Counted from the first letter of the stretch, positions 39,371-49,615 are shown. The stretch: DNA of 64,000 nucleotides from Planctomycetota bacterium (GCA_003388505.1 QQVO01000039.1:1-64000), one strand, 5' to 3'. The notes: generated by a model not told the origin, from the sequence alone. Program-made: numbers and translations.

Positions 39371-40036
39371 TCAATCCGAATCGGGGATCGTTGTGTATCC
39401 CGGCGGCAGCGGGGCAAGCTCCATGTCGTTCGTGTGGTTCTTCTGCGGCGGCGAATCGCTCACAGCAACCGGCGGAGCGTGAAACGGAGCCGAGGCGCAA
39501 GCGGCGGTCGGCACACACGCGCAGTTGTCGCACGCATCACTCGATCCGCAACCGCAGCCGCAGCCACCACCTGACCGGATGCGCTGCATTCGGAACGTGC
39601 CGTGGTCCTTGTCGGCGCGATAGGACGCCACAAACGTCGATCCGTCGGCGTACCCGTTGTAGTGGTAGACGCCCCCCGCCAGCGGACCGAGATCCTGCAC
39701 GCCGGAGAAGTAGGTGACATTCCCCTGCGTACTGGCGTTGTGCACCGTCTCGTAGGCATAGGGAATGACCATCGCGAACGTCGCGTGATAATGCGCGCGG
39801 TACTTGCCCGGGCCGCACGGCGTGACGATCGCCCGCAGCTTGCCGTTGTGGCCGTTGTAGTCGCTCTCCCAGGAGCCTTCCCACAATCCGGCGAGGTTGT
39901 CGCAGGGGACCGGCTGCCGTTTCGCCGCGCACCACTTCATCTCGAACGAGCAGCACCCCGTCGACGAGGCCGCGAACAGACCAAGGCAGAACAGCCAGTG
40001 AAGATGTACCATCGGGCGAGCAAGTGTCGTGGGCAT
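39371..40036 (-). CDS. Hypothetical Cys-rich lipoprotein
   Basis: A 221-residue lipoprotein (signal LHWLFCLGLFAASSTGC). The middle is a compact beta domain (AGLWEGSWESDYNGHNGKLRA, YRAHYHATFAMVIPYAYETV) of a type often annotated only as hypothetical in planctomycetes. A Cys/Gly-rich stretch follows (GGGCGCGCGSSDACDNCAC, about residues 154-172) that could bind a metal, then a proline-rich tail. No function assigned. ATG 40036 gives the best signal peptide. It runs convergent with the isomerase gene. Confidence 0.75.
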   Translation of the reverse strand: MPTTLARPMVHLHWLFCLGLFAASSTGCCSFEMKWCAAKRQPVPCDNLAGLWEGSWESDYNGHNGKLRAIVTPCGPGKYRAHYHATFAMVIPYAYETVHNASTQGNVTYFSGVQDLGPLAGGVYHYNGYADGSTFVASYRADKDHGTFRMQRIRSGGGCGCGCGSSDACDNCACVPTAACASAPFHAPPVAVSDSPPQKNHTNDMELAPLPPGYTTIPDSD

Positions 40037-40260
40037 GGCCTCCAAGCCTCATTGAGAGAGTCGGGTCCGTCTTCAACAATCAATCGGCTGAAACCGGTCG
40101 CATCGATTCGGAGCATACGGCCGGCCCGTATAATCCGGATCACCCGAACAACCGGCCCCGCCGGCTGACGTGAGAGCCGGCGCACATTCTCCGCGACACG
40201 ATCAATCTGGGGCGTGTGAGTCGTGTTGAGCCCTCTCCACGATGGGCCTAGAATTGCGGA

Positions 40261-41103
40261 ATGTCCGACTCCCCCAATTCACGGCTGCAAATCGACCGCA
40301 CACCCGAACTGACCGACGCCACCCTCGTCCTGGCATTCTCCGGCTGGATGGACGGCGGCGACGTCTCCACCGGCACCGTGCGTCGCATCATCGATCTGGT
40401 CGACGCCGAACAGTTTGCGGAAATCGAGACCGAACCGTTCTACCTCTACAACTTCCCCGGCTCGATGGAAGTCGCCTCGCTGTTCCGGCCGCACATCCGG
40501 ATTGAAGGCGGGCTGGTGCGATCGGTCGACATGCCGTCGAACGTTTTTTACTGCCACGAACCATCCAACCTTGTGCTCTTCATGGGCACCGAGCCGCACC
40601 TCGGCTGGTCCAGCTTCTGCGACTGCATTTTCGAACTCACTCGCCGTGTAAATGTCTCCCGCATCGTCTTCGTCGGTTCCTTCGGCGGCGCGGTCCCTCA
40701 TACGCGGGAGCCGCGCGTTTACGTCACCTGCTCGACTCCCGAACTGCTCGACGAGATGCAGCAGTACGCCGTCGGACGCACCGGTTACGAGGGCCCCGGC
40801 TCGTTTACGACCTACCTGATGACCCAGGCGCCCGACGTCGGACTGGAGATGGTCTCCTTCGTGGTGGAAATCCCCGGCTACCTGCAGGGGACCAATCCGA
40901 TGAGCATCGAGGCAGTCAGCCGCCGGTTGTCGAAGATGCTCGGCATGTCGATGGACCTCGACGAACTCCGCTCCGCCGGCACGAAATGGGAACTCGACGT
41001 TTCCACCGCCGTCGAGAAGAACGAGGAACTCGCCGAGACCGTCCGCAAACTCGAACGCCAGTACGACGACGAACTGCTGGAGCGCGAAGAGGCGGCGGAG
41101 TAG
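40261..41103 (+). CDS. PAC2-family protein
   Basis: A 280-residue protein of the PAC2 (proteasome assembly chaperone 2-like) family, known in archaea, actinobacteria and planctomycetes. Features are the N-terminal TLVLAFSGWMDGGDV, the VFVGSFGGAVPHTREPRV loop, EGPGSFTTYLMTQA and SFVVEIPGYLQGTNPMS. The C-terminus ends in a coiled coil (LAETVRKLERQYDDELLERE). The biological role in bacteria is unclear. No proteasome genes are visible nearby. It is 41 bases upstream of the C45 peptidase gene. Confidence 0.9.
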   Translation: MSDSPNSRLQIDRTPELTDATLVLAFSGWMDGGDVSTGTVRRIIDLVDAEQFAEIETEPFYLYNFPGSMEVASLFRPHIRIEGGLVRSVDMPSNVFYCHEPSNLVLFMGTEPHLGWSSFCDCIFELTRRVNVSRIVFVGSFGGAVPHTREPRVYVTCSTPELLDEMQQYAVGRTGYEGPGSFTTYLMTQAPDVGLEMVSFVVEIPGYLQGTNPMSIEAVSRRLSKMLGMSMDLDELRSAGTKWELDVSTAVEKNEELAETVRKLERQYDDELLEREEAAE

Positions 41104-41144
41104 GCTCGCGGGAAACCTTTGTCGGCTTGCCCGAGAGGAATGAC

Positions 41145-42194
41145 ATGCCGTCCACGCGCTACCCCGAATTCACCGTCAGCGGCCCCCCCCGGGAACTGGG
41201 ACGCCAACTCGGCGAAGCCGCCCGCGAGCAGATCGTCGGCTTCTGCGAGGCCGCAATGGCCAACGTCAATCGCACCGTCAAAATCTCGCGCGAGGCGGCG
41301 ATGCGGGCGGCCGCCAATGCGATTCCCCATGTTGAACAGTACGCCCCGCACATTCTCGAAGAGCTGCGCGGCACCGCCGACGCGGCCGGCGTCACTCTCG
41401 AAGACCTGATGCTTCTGCAGGTGCGAAACCAGCTTCAACCCGAGGAGTCCGCCTGTACGTCGTTCTCCATCGCCGGAGCCGGCCGGACAGGCGACATCGT
41501 GGCACAGAACTGGGACAACGACCCTAACCTGGATGAGTTCACAATCGTCCTCACCCGCCGGCCGGAGGGCAAACCGGCGCTCACGACCGTCACGCAGGCC
41601 GGCCTGGTCGCCTACATCGGATTCAACGACGCCGGCATCGGCCTCTGCCTCAACAGCCTGCCCGCGCCCAAGGCGACGGCCGGCGTGCCGCACTACTTCA
41701 CAGTCCGCGAAATCTATGAAAGCGATTCACTAGACGGCGCCGTCCAGGCCGTACGCCGCGCAACGCGGGTCATCCCCGCCAACATCATGCTCAGCACACC
41801 GCAGGGACCGGCCGACCTGGAGGTCACAATCAACGACGTGCACGTCCTCACGCCCAACGGCAGCGATAACGTCACACATACCAACCACTGCCGTCACCCC
41901 GAACTCATCGCCATCAACGACCAGTTCCCCGAACTGATCCAGTCTCACGATCGGCAGGCAAGAATCGATGAACTCCTGTCCGCTGCTGATTCCGTCGAGG
42001 GCGCACAGGCTGCGCTCAAGGATCACCAGGGACATCCCCGGTCAATCTGCCGGCATCCGAACGACGACGCCGAGACCGGAGCCTGGGTGACTGTCTTCTC
42101 CGTCGTGATTGAACCTCGCCAACAGCGCATGCACCTCACCCGCGGCACCCCCTGCGATCACCCCTACGAGACCTACGAAATGGGAACCGAATGA
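41145..42194 (+). CDS. C45-family peptidase / acyltransferase-like protein
   Basis: A 349-residue protein of the acyl-CoA:6-aminopenicillanic acid acyltransferase / C45 autoproteolytic family (Ntn hydrolases). It carries ELGRQLGEAAREQIVGFCE, the autocatalytic-site region QPEESACTSFSIAG (cleavage likely before Cys), DIVAQNWDNDP, LVAYIGFNDAGIGLCLNSLP and NVTHTNHCRHPEL. Substrates are usually amides or small peptides. Not known here. ATG 41145 sits six bases after GAGAGGA. Its stop overlaps the next gene in an ATGA, suggesting a three-gene operon from PAC2. Confidence 0.88.
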   Translation: MPSTRYPEFTVSGPPRELGRQLGEAAREQIVGFCEAAMANVNRTVKISREAAMRAAANAIPHVEQYAPHILEELRGTADAAGVTLEDLMLLQVRNQLQPEESACTSFSIAGAGRTGDIVAQNWDNDPNLDEFTIVLTRRPEGKPALTTVTQAGLVAYIGFNDAGIGLCLNSLPAPKATAGVPHYFTVREIYESDSLDGAVQAVRRATRVIPANIMLSTPQGPADLEVTINDVHVLTPNGSDNVTHTNHCRHPELIAINDQFPELIQSHDRQARIDELLSAADSVEGAQAALKDHQGHPRSICRHPNDDAETGAWVTVFSVVIEPRQQRMHLTRGTPCDHPYETYEMGTE

Positions 42195-43234
42195 ACGAAC
42201 CGGCATATCGCGGCGCGATCATCGGACTCGGCTTCATCGGCGGCGCCGACCAGGTCTCCGGCGACGCGCTCGGACAGCAGGTGAGCGATCTCGACGGCAC
42301 GCATCTGGCCGCGATGCAGAACCATCCGCGCGTCAATCTGGTGGCCGGCAGCAGTCGCGACCCTGGCCGCCGTGAGCGCTTCAGTCAGCGAACATCCGCG
42401 AAGACCTACGCCGACTGGCGGGAGATGCTTGCCGGCGAGCAACTCGACATCGTCAGCGTCGCCACCTACGCACCGCAGCATGCCAGGATGACGATCGCCT
42501 GCGCGGAAGCCGGCGTCCGCGCAGTACTGTGTGAGAAGCCGATCGCCACCTCGCTCCCCGAGGCTGAGCGCATGCTCGCCTCCTGCGCCGCTTCGGGTAC
42601 GCTGCTCGCGGTCAACCACAATCGCCGCTTTCACCCCGATTACCGCCGCCTGCGTGATTTCATCGCCACTGGCGAACTCGGTGAACTGACATCGGCCTCG
42701 GTCCAGTGGGCCTCCGGCCGGCTCGGCAACGTCGGCACGCATGTCTTCAACGCCCTCTGCATGCTGACCGGCCGGCAGGTCGAAGCGGTCTCCGCAACAC
42801 TCGATCTCTCCGGCAAACCGGACTGCCGCGGCCCCGAGTTTCAGGATCCGGGAGGCTACGGCGTTCTCCGTCTCCACGGCGGCCTCCCCGCCACGTTCGA
42901 CGCCCTCGACTACGCCACCGTTCCCGCATCGATCACGATCAACGGGAAAGACGCCACCGCAACAATCGGTGCGGGCGGTGTCACCATCGACCATCGCACC
43001 GGCTCTCGCGATCACTGGCCCCCCGCCGAGCGCACTGAGTCCTCCATGGACGTCGCCCTCAGGGAAATCGTCGACTCCCTCGACGGCAAGGTCGCCTTCT
43101 CTGATCCGCCCGAAAACTCTCTTCACACCCTCGAAACCATCATCGCCTGCCACGCCTCCCACCGCCGCAACGCCGCTTGGGTTGAACTGCCGCTGCAAAG
43201 CGACGACCGCGAACTCATCGTCCACAGCGGCTGA
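42191..43234 (+). CDS. Gfo/Idh/MocA-family oxidoreductase
   Basis: A 347-residue cytoplasmic oxidoreductase without a Tat signal. It has the Rossmann start GAIIGLGFIGGADQ, the VNLVAGSSRDPGRRERF segment, the catalytic-lysine motif EKPIATSLPEAE and the VNHNRRFHPDYRRLRDF and NVGTHVFNAL motifs of the C-terminal domain. NAD(P)-dependent, acting on a sugar or inositol-like substrate not known here. Start overlap with the C45 gene (ATGA) indicates translational coupling. The 3' region is a repeat field. Confidence 0.9.
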   Translation: MNEPAYRGAIIGLGFIGGADQVSGDALGQQVSDLDGTHLAAMQNHPRVNLVAGSSRDPGRRERFSQRTSAKTYADWREMLAGEQLDIVSVATYAPQHARMTIACAEAGVRAVLCEKPIATSLPEAERMLASCAASGTLLAVNHNRRFHPDYRRLRDFIATGELGELTSASVQWASGRLGNVGTHVFNALCMLTGRQVEAVSATLDLSGKPDCRGPEFQDPGGYGVLRLHGGLPATFDALDYATVPASITINGKDATATIGAGGVTIDHRTGSRDHWPPAERTESSMDVALREIVDSLDGKVAFSDPPENSLHTLETIIACHASHRRNAAWVELPLQSDDRELIVHSG

Positions 43235-43327
43235 CCCCCACCGCGCGAGGCCGAGACTCCCGAGGCGGCGGCACTTGTTTCGCGTCTTGTCTCAGCAAGA
43301 ACTTCAGTCAGGTGCGAAGTTTTCGCA

Positions 43328-43430
43328 AGAACCACAAAGGCACGAAGAACACCAAGGCTGCTCGCACCGCGTGAAATCGGCGAACCGGCCCCTCGGCTTG
43401 GCTTCGTGCTCTTTATGTCGTCGTGGTTCT
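43328..43430. repeat. AGAACCAC palindromic element
   Basis: AAGAACCACAAAGGCACGAA (left) and a complementary right arm ending CGTCGTGGTTCT can form a long imperfect stem. Same family as 14141, 54307 and 55104. Confidence 0.65.
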
Positions 43431-43431
43431 C

Positions 43432-43505
43432 CGTAGGGCACGCTGCCGGCGTGCGTCAGCGGTCTTTGCGATCGGCGGGACGCACGCAGCCTTGCGTGCG
43501 GTACG
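43432..43505. repeat. 74-bp palindromic element (CGTAGGGCACGC), copy 1
   Basis: Arms CGTAGGGCACGCTGCCGGCG and the near-complement of CACGCAGCCTTGCGTGCGG, with a middle TCAGCGGTCTTTGCGATC. A second copy, inverted and about 90% identical, is at 50382-50455. Confidence 0.8.
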
Positions 43506-43570
43506 TTGTCGAGGTGCTGGCGCCGCGCGCAGTTCATCGGGCCGAGCACTCAGCGCAGGGTTGCGATCGT

Positions 43571-46336
43571 TCAGGATGCCTCCTGCGGGACGAGGAGTCG
43601 GGCCAGGGTTGTTGCGAACTGTGAGAGTGATTCGTCGTCCGGGAGCGTGAAGCGGAGTTGGGGCCGGCCGGCTTCGTCCCGCTCGACGCTCTCCTGCAGG
43701 CCGTCGCGCAGGCGATTCACCAGGACCGGGTCGGGCGCCGGTCGGTTCTGTTCGCCAATCAGTTCACCCACGAGTTGCAGCGCGGCGCCGACAAGTTGAC
43801 CTCCGGCGGCGCCGACGCGTTCACGCCGTTCTGCGAGATCGCGCGTCTCTTCTTCAACGCGGGATTGCATCGAACAGTCGACGGGAGCCTCGGGCTTGTT
43901 GCCCAGCAGGCGTTCGACCCGGCGGCGGAGCTCTTCGATGCCGCTTTGCATCTGCACTTCGTCGACGTCGCTCTCGGCGTCGAGCGCCGCTTCGGCCAGT
44001 TCCGCCTTGGAAGCGAGCGTATCGAGCAGCCGCTCTTCGAGGGTCTCTTCGGTCACCAGCAGGTAAACCTGGACCGGGTTTTTCTGCCCCATGCGGTGCG
44101 CGCGGCCGATCCGCTGTTCCAGGACGGCCGGATTCCACGGCAGGTCGACGTTGATGACCGTGTTGGCCGATTGCAGGTTGAGACCGGTGCTGCCGGCGTT
44201 CGTGAGCAGGATCACGCGGCAATCCGGGTCGGTCTGGAAACGTTGCACCAGCGCCGGGCGCTGCTTCTGCGGAACGCTCCCGTCGAGGCGGACGAAGGGC
44301 ATCTCCAGGCGCTCCAGGATCGGTTCGATCTGATCGTGCATCCGCTTCCACTCGCTGAAGAGCACGATCTTGCGGTCCGATTGCTGGGCCAGTTCCTCCA
44401 GGAGTTCCGTCAGCCGAACCAGCTTGCTGCTGTAGTTCGGCCCCTCCTTGTCAACGAGCCCGGTTCCGTTGGCGCAAAGGCGGCACATCAGGAGCGCCTT
44501 CTGGAGGCGCAGCAGGTCCATCTCGGTGAGATAGGCCTTGCCGGTGATCTGGGCGACGGTCCGCATGTGGCCGTCGTGCAGTTCCAGTTGTTCTTCCGTC
44601 GGACGGATGCGGATGACGGTGTTCGTTCGCTCGGGAAGCTGCTTGAGGATCTCCGACCGCGTGCGCCGCAGAAGAATCGGCTTCAACTGTTCGCGCAATT
44701 CGTCCAGTTTGCGGATTCCAATCACGCGGCCGTTGTCGTCCACCCGGCGGTGTTTGTGAAAGAACCGGAAGGCGGGGCCGAGCCGCCGATCGTCGACGAA
44801 TTTCACCACCGTGTACAATTCGTCCAGGCGGTTCTCGAGCGGGGTGCCGCTCAGCACCAGAGCGAACCGGCTGCGCAGCGAGCGGATCACCTGCGATGTC
44901 TTCGACTCCCAGTTCTTGATGCGCTGCCCTTCGTCGAGAATGATCAGATCCCACGACGCGTGCTCGACCGGTTCCAGGTCGCGCAGGATCTGTTCGTAAT
45001 TGCAGATCGTGAAGAAGGCGTCTCCCTCGTAAATCTGCCGGCGTTCCTCCTGCCGCCCGATGACGATTTCGACGGAGCGATCGGTGAACCGCTGGATCTC
45101 GTCGCGCCACTGCCCCTTGACGGACGCCGGACAGACGACGAGCACGCGTTGAATTCCCACCAGCCGCGCCAGCAGTTCCCCGACGGCGATCCCCTGGATC
45201 GTTTTGCCGAGTCCCATGTCATCGGCGAGGATGGCGCGTCCGGCGCCGGCGGCGAAGGCCACACCGTCCAATTGGTACGGGAGCAGCGGCTGCTTGAGCA
45301 GCGTCGTGCGGAGCGGATGCTCTTCCGGGTTTTCGCGAATCTCCGCGGTCGCGCCCTGCAGGTTCCGCCGCAGCAGTTCCTGTTCAATCCACTCCTCTGC
45401 ATCGGGGTAGACGAGCACATCGTGCCCGGCGCGCTGCAGTTTGCTCAGACACTCCATCGCGGTGGAGGCGTCGCCAAGCGGCTCGCTCTCCCACCGCCCG
45501 ATGATGCTCCGGATGTCGTCGGGAGGATCGTCCGGCAGCGTGAACCGCAGGGCGGCCTCGCCGCGGTAGTCGATCCAGAGCGACGTCTGCTGAATACGGG
45601 GACGGCTTTGCAGATCGCGTTTGCGGAATCGCGTCTGCACCTTGTCCAGCGCGTAGATGATGTGCTTGCAGGTGCCGAGATGATTCGTCCGGAAGTCAGG
45701 ACAGGAACAGTAGACTTCTCCCGGCCTCTCACCGAGCAGCGACACGCGATACGTCTTGCCGGACTGATGGCTGGTCAGATTGTATTCGGTCCAGGGTGTG
45801 TCCGGATTGCTGGACCGCAGCGTCATGCGTTCCTGCTGCGCGCGTTGACGACGTTCATCGAGCGCCCGTTCGAGCAGTTCCTGCTCGGTCAGCAATTCGA
45901 AGGGAACGGTCTCGTCCGGCGGGGCGGAGAGCCCGAGCGGCAGCTTTTGTTCGAGCAGGAGGCTCAGTGCGGCGCCGGCGTGCTCGCAGGGGGTTTCACA
46001 CTGGTCGCAACGGAGATGCAGTTCCTGCTTGCGCGCGGTGACCTGCGTGAGAACAACGTTGGCCTTGCGGGTGGGCAGTGATTCGTCCGGCACGCTCACG
46101 CGAAAGAGATCCCCCGCGAGGTAGGCGTGGTCTTCCGTATTGAGATCCCAGCGCCGGCCCCCTTTGCCGAGGAGCTGTTCGCCTTCGTCGCCGAGCAGCC
46201 GACAAGCCTGGATATAGGTCAAACGGGCGAGGCGCTCGCGGAATGAAATGCGTTTCCTGCTCTTCGCGCGGCCTGCCTGGGGTTTCTTCCCGGCGGATTT
46301 CTGCGCACGACCTGAAGCTGCACCGGTGCGCGGCAT
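43571..46336 (-). CDS. SWIM zinc finger and SNF2-type helicase
   Basis: A 921-residue Swi2/Snf2 ATPase. The N-terminus has a Cys/His motif (CDQCETPCEH, 110-119) and a SWIM zinc finger (CSC at 210-212 and CKH at 223-225), both likely nucleic-acid or protein binding. The helicase core carries Walker A LADDMGLGKTIQG, the DEGQ box (instead of DEAH), SGTPLENRLDELY, LLTNAGSTGLNLQSA and the QRIGRAHRMGQKNPVQVY motif. A coiled-coil tail follows. It probably remodels DNA-protein complexes. Precise role unknown. ATG 46336 has GGAGGGG upstream. Divergent from catalase. Confidence 0.92.
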   Translation of the reverse strand: MPRTGAASGRAQKSAGKKPQAGRAKSRKRISFRERLARLTYIQACRLLGDEGEQLLGKGGRRWDLNTEDHAYLAGDLFRVSVPDESLPTRKANVVLTQVTARKQELHLRCDQCETPCEHAGAALSLLLEQKLPLGLSAPPDETVPFELLTEQELLERALDERRQRAQQERMTLRSSNPDTPWTEYNLTSHQSGKTYRVSLLGERPGEVYCSCPDFRTNHLGTCKHIIYALDKVQTRFRKRDLQSRPRIQQTSLWIDYRGEAALRFTLPDDPPDDIRSIIGRWESEPLGDASTAMECLSKLQRAGHDVLVYPDAEEWIEQELLRRNLQGATAEIRENPEEHPLRTTLLKQPLLPYQLDGVAFAAGAGRAILADDMGLGKTIQGIAVGELLARLVGIQRVLVVCPASVKGQWRDEIQRFTDRSVEIVIGRQEERRQIYEGDAFFTICNYEQILRDLEPVEHASWDLIILDEGQRIKNWESKTSQVIRSLRSRFALVLSGTPLENRLDELYTVVKFVDDRRLGPAFRFFHKHRRVDDNGRVIGIRKLDELREQLKPILLRRTRSEILKQLPERTNTVIRIRPTEEQLELHDGHMRTVAQITGKAYLTEMDLLRLQKALLMCRLCANGTGLVDKEGPNYSSKLVRLTELLEELAQQSDRKIVLFSEWKRMHDQIEPILERLEMPFVRLDGSVPQKQRPALVQRFQTDPDCRVILLTNAGSTGLNLQSANTVINVDLPWNPAVLEQRIGRAHRMGQKNPVQVYLLVTEETLEERLLDTLASKAELAEAALDAESDVDEVQMQSGIEELRRRVERLLGNKPEAPVDCSMQSRVEEETRDLAERRERVGAAGGQLVGAALQLVGELIGEQNRPAPDPVLVNRLRDGLQESVERDEAGRPQLRFTLPDDESLSQFATTLARLLVPQEAS

Positions 46337-46566
46337 GGACGTCCCCTCCGTGATTGGACCATGGGATAAGCGTTTCGGGTATCCTATTCCGGCCGACCGA
46401 TCAGTGCCATAGTGGGACCGCCTGGCAAATCGCCGATTCGATGGCAACTGAGAGCTTGACGCCTACAATCGAAGAGGCGCTCGACATCGATGGCGGACGA
46501 GCGAACCAGAGACAACCAAGCAAGGCGGGTGGCAGTTCGAAAAGGAACTTCAGGGAGATTCCGACC

Positions 46567-48021
46567 ATGGCTGACAATAATCGCAAACCCACGACCACCG
46601 ACGCCGGAATTCCCGTCGCGAGCGACGAGCATTCGCTGACCGTCGGGCCGGACGGCCCGATCCTGCTGCAGGACCATTACCTCATCGAGCAGATGGCCCA
46701 GTTCAATCGGGAGCGGATTCCCGAGCGGCAGCCGCACGCCAAGGGAGCCGGCGCCTTCGGCCGTTTTGAGGTGACGCAGGATGTCAGCGCCTACACGAAG
46801 GCGGCCGTGTTCCAGCCGGGCACGAAAACCGACACGCTGATTCGCTTTTCGACGGTCGCCGGAGAGCGCGGCAGCCCCGACACCTGGCGCGACCCGCGCG
46901 GTTTTGCGCTCAAGTTCTACACCACTGAAGGCAACTACGACATGGTGGGGAACAACACCCCCGTTTTCTTTATTCGCGACCCGCTCAAGTTCCAGCACTT
47001 CATTCGCTCGCAGAAACGGCGCGCCGACAATGGCCTGCGCGATCACGACATGCAGTGGGACTTCTGGACGCTCTCGCCCGAGTCCGCGCATCAGGTGACC
47101 TGGCTGATGGGCGACCGGGGCATCCCGAAGACATGGCGCCACATGAACGGCTACTCGAGCCACACCTACATGTGGGTCAACGCCGGCGGCGAGCGGTTCT
47201 GGGTGAAGTATCACTTCAAGACCGATCAGGGGATCGATTTTCTCACCCAGGAAGAAGCAGACCGTATGGCGGGCGAAGATTCCGATTACCACCGCCGCGA
47301 CCTGTTCCAGGCGATCGAACGCGGCGATCATCCGAGCTGGACGCTCAAAGTGCAGATCATGCCGTTTCAGGAGGCGGAGACGTACCGGTTCAATCCGTTC
47401 GACCTGACGAAGGTGTGGCCTCACGGCGACTATCCGCTGCACGAGGTCGGCCGGCTCACCCTTGATCGCAATCCGACCGACTTCCACACAGAAATCGAAC
47501 AGGCCGCGTTTGAACCGAACAACCTCGTGCCCGGCATCGGTCCCAGTCCGGACAAGATGCTGCTGGCGCGGCTCTTTTCCTACGCCGACGCGCACCGCGC
47601 TCGGATGGGAGTCAACTACAAGCAGATCCCGGTCAACCGGCCGCAGTGTCCCGTGCACAGCTACAGCAAGGATGGTGCGATGCGCGTGGAAAACGTCACC
47701 GATCCGGTGTACGCCCCGAATTCCAAGGGCGGCCCCCAGGCCGACGGCGAGCGGTTCCCGGAGGCCGAAGTCTGGAACGCCAGCGGAGAGTTCGTCCGCG
47801 CGGCCTACACCAAGCGAAAGGATGACGACGACTGGGGCCAGCCCGGCGCGTTGGTCCGCAAGGTGATGGACGACGAGCAGCGGGACCGTCTCGTCTCGAA
47901 TGTCGTCGGGCACTTGAAGCAGGGCGTTACGGAGCCGGTCCTCGAGCGGGCGTTTGAATACTGGCGCAACATCGACCAGGAGATCGGCGACCGCATCGCC
48001 AAGAACGTGCAGGCCGGCTGA
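46567..48021 (+). CDS. katA: Catalase (monofunctional haem, clade 3-like)
   Basis: A 484-residue catalase decomposing hydrogen peroxide in the cytoplasm. The catalytic His is at residue 57 in [32 protein letters not shown] contains the conserved Asn, and the proximal haem tyrosine is Tyr339 in [15 protein letters not shown]. The usual RVVHAKG is RQPHAKG here, which some small-subunit catalases share. ATG 46567 follows AGGGAG at a good distance. Longer in-frame readings start within the helicase upstream region. Probably under its own promoter, divergent from the SNF2 gene. Confidence 0.97.
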   Translation: MADNNRKPTTTDAGIPVASDEHSLTVGPDGPILLQDHYLIEQMAQFNRERIPERQPHAKGAGAFGRFEVTQDVSAYTKAAVFQPGTKTDTLIRFSTVAGERGSPDTWRDPRGFALKFYTTEGNYDMVGNNTPVFFIRDPLKFQHFIRSQKRRADNGLRDHDMQWDFWTLSPESAHQVTWLMGDRGIPKTWRHMNGYSSHTYMWVNAGGERFWVKYHFKTDQGIDFLTQEEADRMAGEDSDYHRRDLFQAIERGDHPSWTLKVQIMPFQEAETYRFNPFDLTKVWPHGDYPLHEVGRLTLDRNPTDFHTEIEQAAFEPNNLVPGIGPSPDKMLLARLFSYADAHRARMGVNYKQIPVNRPQCPVHSYSKDGAMRVENVTDPVYAPNSKGGPQADGERFPEAEVWNASGEFVRAAYTKRKDDDDWGQPGALVRKVMDDEQRDRLVSNVVGHLKQGVTEPVLERAFEYWRNIDQEIGDRIAKNVQAG

Positions 48022-48192
48022 CAAACCGTTCGGCCTGCACAATCCAGCCGAAACGCCATTTCGCTGACCCTCGATCCGCAAAGGAGCGGGCGGGACGGCG
48101 TCCTTGGGGAATTCGCCTATACCCCTGGTGGTCCCGGTGTGAAATGATTCCGCGATCGTTAGTCCAACCCCAGTCACATTCAAAGGGCGACA

Positions 48193-49038
48193 ATGAGCCA
48201 GCTCACCGCGACTGAACTGGTGACGTTGGAGAATGCCGTGCGGCAACTGGAGACGCCCCGGTTGGCGAGCAAGCTGGCTGACGCGGTGGGAATCCCGCTG
48301 ACGACCCTGATGGGTCGCTTGCCGGACTCGGTCCAGAAGCATGTCAACGGCGCGGCCGAATCGGCCCTCCAGAAGGCGCTGAATGTTGCGCTGAAAACGC
48401 TGAATGACGAGCCGGCCGATTCTCCGTGGAATGCGACGCACAAGATCGCCGTGACGCTCACAGGCGTCGCGGGAGGGATGTTCGGCGCGCCGGCATTGCT
48501 GGCCGAACTGCCTGTTACAACGACGATCATGCTGCGGTCGATCGCCGACATCGCGCGTTCCAAGGGGGAGAACCTCTCGGACCCGGCTGTCCGCCTGGCT
48601 TGCCTGGAAGTGTTCGCCCTCGGCGCCAATGGCGAAGACGCTCCGGACGATCTGGTTGAACGGGCGGCTGAGGAGACTGAGGCTGAGGAATCGCTGCTGC
48701 GGGCGAGTTATTTCGCGACGCGTGCGGCGTTGGCCCAGCAGGTGACGGTCGCCGTCAGATCGCTGTCCAAAGGGGGCGCTGTGGAAGGGAGTTCGGCGAT
48801 TGCGAAGCTGATCTCGAAGCTGGCCGCGCGATTCGGGTTGGCGGTCTCGGAAAAAGCGGCGGCCCAGGCGGTTCCGATCGTCGGCGCCATCGGGGGCGGG
48901 TTGGTGAACATCGTGTTCATGGATCACTTCCAGGACACGGCCGAGGCGCACTTTTCCGTCCGCAAACTGGAACGCCTGTACGGGGACGCGGTCGTGCGCG
49001 AGGAGTACGAACGGCTGGCCGCCGCGATCATCAAGTAA
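48193..49038 (+). CDS. EcsC-family protein
   Basis: A 281-residue protein of the EcsC family, named from a Bacillus ABC-locus protein. Features are LPDSVQKHVNGAAESALQKAL, the glycine-rich GGMFGAPALLAELPVTTTIM and a second hydrophobic stretch AVPIVGAIGGGLVNIVFMD near the C-terminus, so it may associate with membranes. Function unknown. Start ATG 48193. It has no close operon partner, and a palindromic repeat lies 66 bases downstream of its stop. Confidence 0.9.
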   Translation: MSQLTATELVTLENAVRQLETPRLASKLADAVGIPLTTLMGRLPDSVQKHVNGAAESALQKALNVALKTLNDEPADSPWNATHKIAVTLTGVAGGMFGAPALLAELPVTTTIMLRSIADIARSKGENLSDPAVRLACLEVFALGANGEDAPDDLVERAAEETEAEESLLRASYFATRAALAQQVTVAVRSLSKGGAVEGSSAIAKLISKLAARFGLAVSEKAAAQAVPIVGAIGGGLVNIVFMDHFQDTAEAHFSVRKLERLYGDAVVREEYERLAAAIIK

Positions 49039-49103
49039 GCGGCAAAAGACGCGCCCTCCGCTGCCCCGTCATTCCCCTCCGCAGCCGGGTTGTTGGGGGG
49101 TGC

Positions 49104-49127
49104 GTTGCCAAACAGAAGTTTGGGAAC
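49104..49127. repeat. GTTGCC/GTTCCC palindromic repeat, copy 3
   Basis: GTTGCCAAAC and GTTTGGGAAC flank a four-base loop. Same family as 3753 and 23351. Confidence 0.55.
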
Positions 49128-49191
49128 GAGGAAAAACACGCGAGAAACGAACTTCGCTGTACTCCCGTCGCAATAATGCGCACACAGGAGA

Positions 49192-49218
49192 CGACCCGAC
49201 TCCGGGGAGTCGGGGTCG
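49192..49218 (-). terminator. Hairpin downstream of the small lipoprotein gene
   Basis: CGACCCGACTCC and GGAGTCGGGGTCG form an 12-bp stem with one bulge 28 bases past the gene's stop. There is no clear U-tract, so the terminator call is tentative. Confidence 0.5.
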
Positions 49219-49245
49219 CTCTGTGTGTCTTCAGGTCGGACGGAA

Positions 49246-49515
49246 TCAGTCGGTGCCTTCTTCGATCAACTCGCCTTGCTGTTCGGCGACTTCACCGGCG
49301 GCTTCGACCGTCTCGCCCTGCTCTTCGGTGATGTCCTCAGCCTCTTCGTCGGTGACCATGCCATCCTGCATGGCGTCGTCGACGACTTCTGCCGTTTCAT
49401 TCTGCTCTTCGGCCAATTCGCTCTGGGCGTCTTCGAGTTGCTGAGCATCGGTGCAGCCGACCATCGAAAGTCCGGCTACGGCGAAACAGAATGTGAGTGT
49501 GTACAACGTGCGCAT
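49246..49515 (-). CDS. Small acidic lipoprotein
   Basis: An 89-residue lipoprotein (signal TLTFCFAVAGLSMVGC) followed by an extremely acidic Glu/Gln-rich tail (EDAQSELAEEQNETAEVVDD and so on) likely to be a single long helix or disordered. Such small acidic lipoproteins are common and uncharacterised. ATG 49515 gives a clean signal peptide. A hairpin lies just downstream. Confidence 0.72.
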   Translation of the reverse strand: MRTLYTLTFCFAVAGLSMVGCTDAQQLEDAQSELAEEQNETAEVVDDAMQDGMVTDEEAEDITEEQGETVEAAGEVAEQQGELIEEGTD

Positions 49516-49615
49516 TGAGTGTTCTCCTGATTTGAAAACTGTCCGGCGATCGATCCCGACACGGCGCGGGATGCGACGCCCGTCCTTTACGACGCGCGGC
49601 GGGCGATATTATTCC

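Noticed and set aside
43658-46081. Very long open frame antisense to the SNF2 helicase gene
   Set aside because: It mirrors the helicase codons in a GC-rich genome, encodes no recognisable motif, and the minus-strand product carries a complete helicase core.
46384-48951. 855-codon frame antisense to catalase and the EcsC gene
   Set aside because: It spans two real plus-strand genes and the gap between them and shows no domain; it is a compositional shadow.
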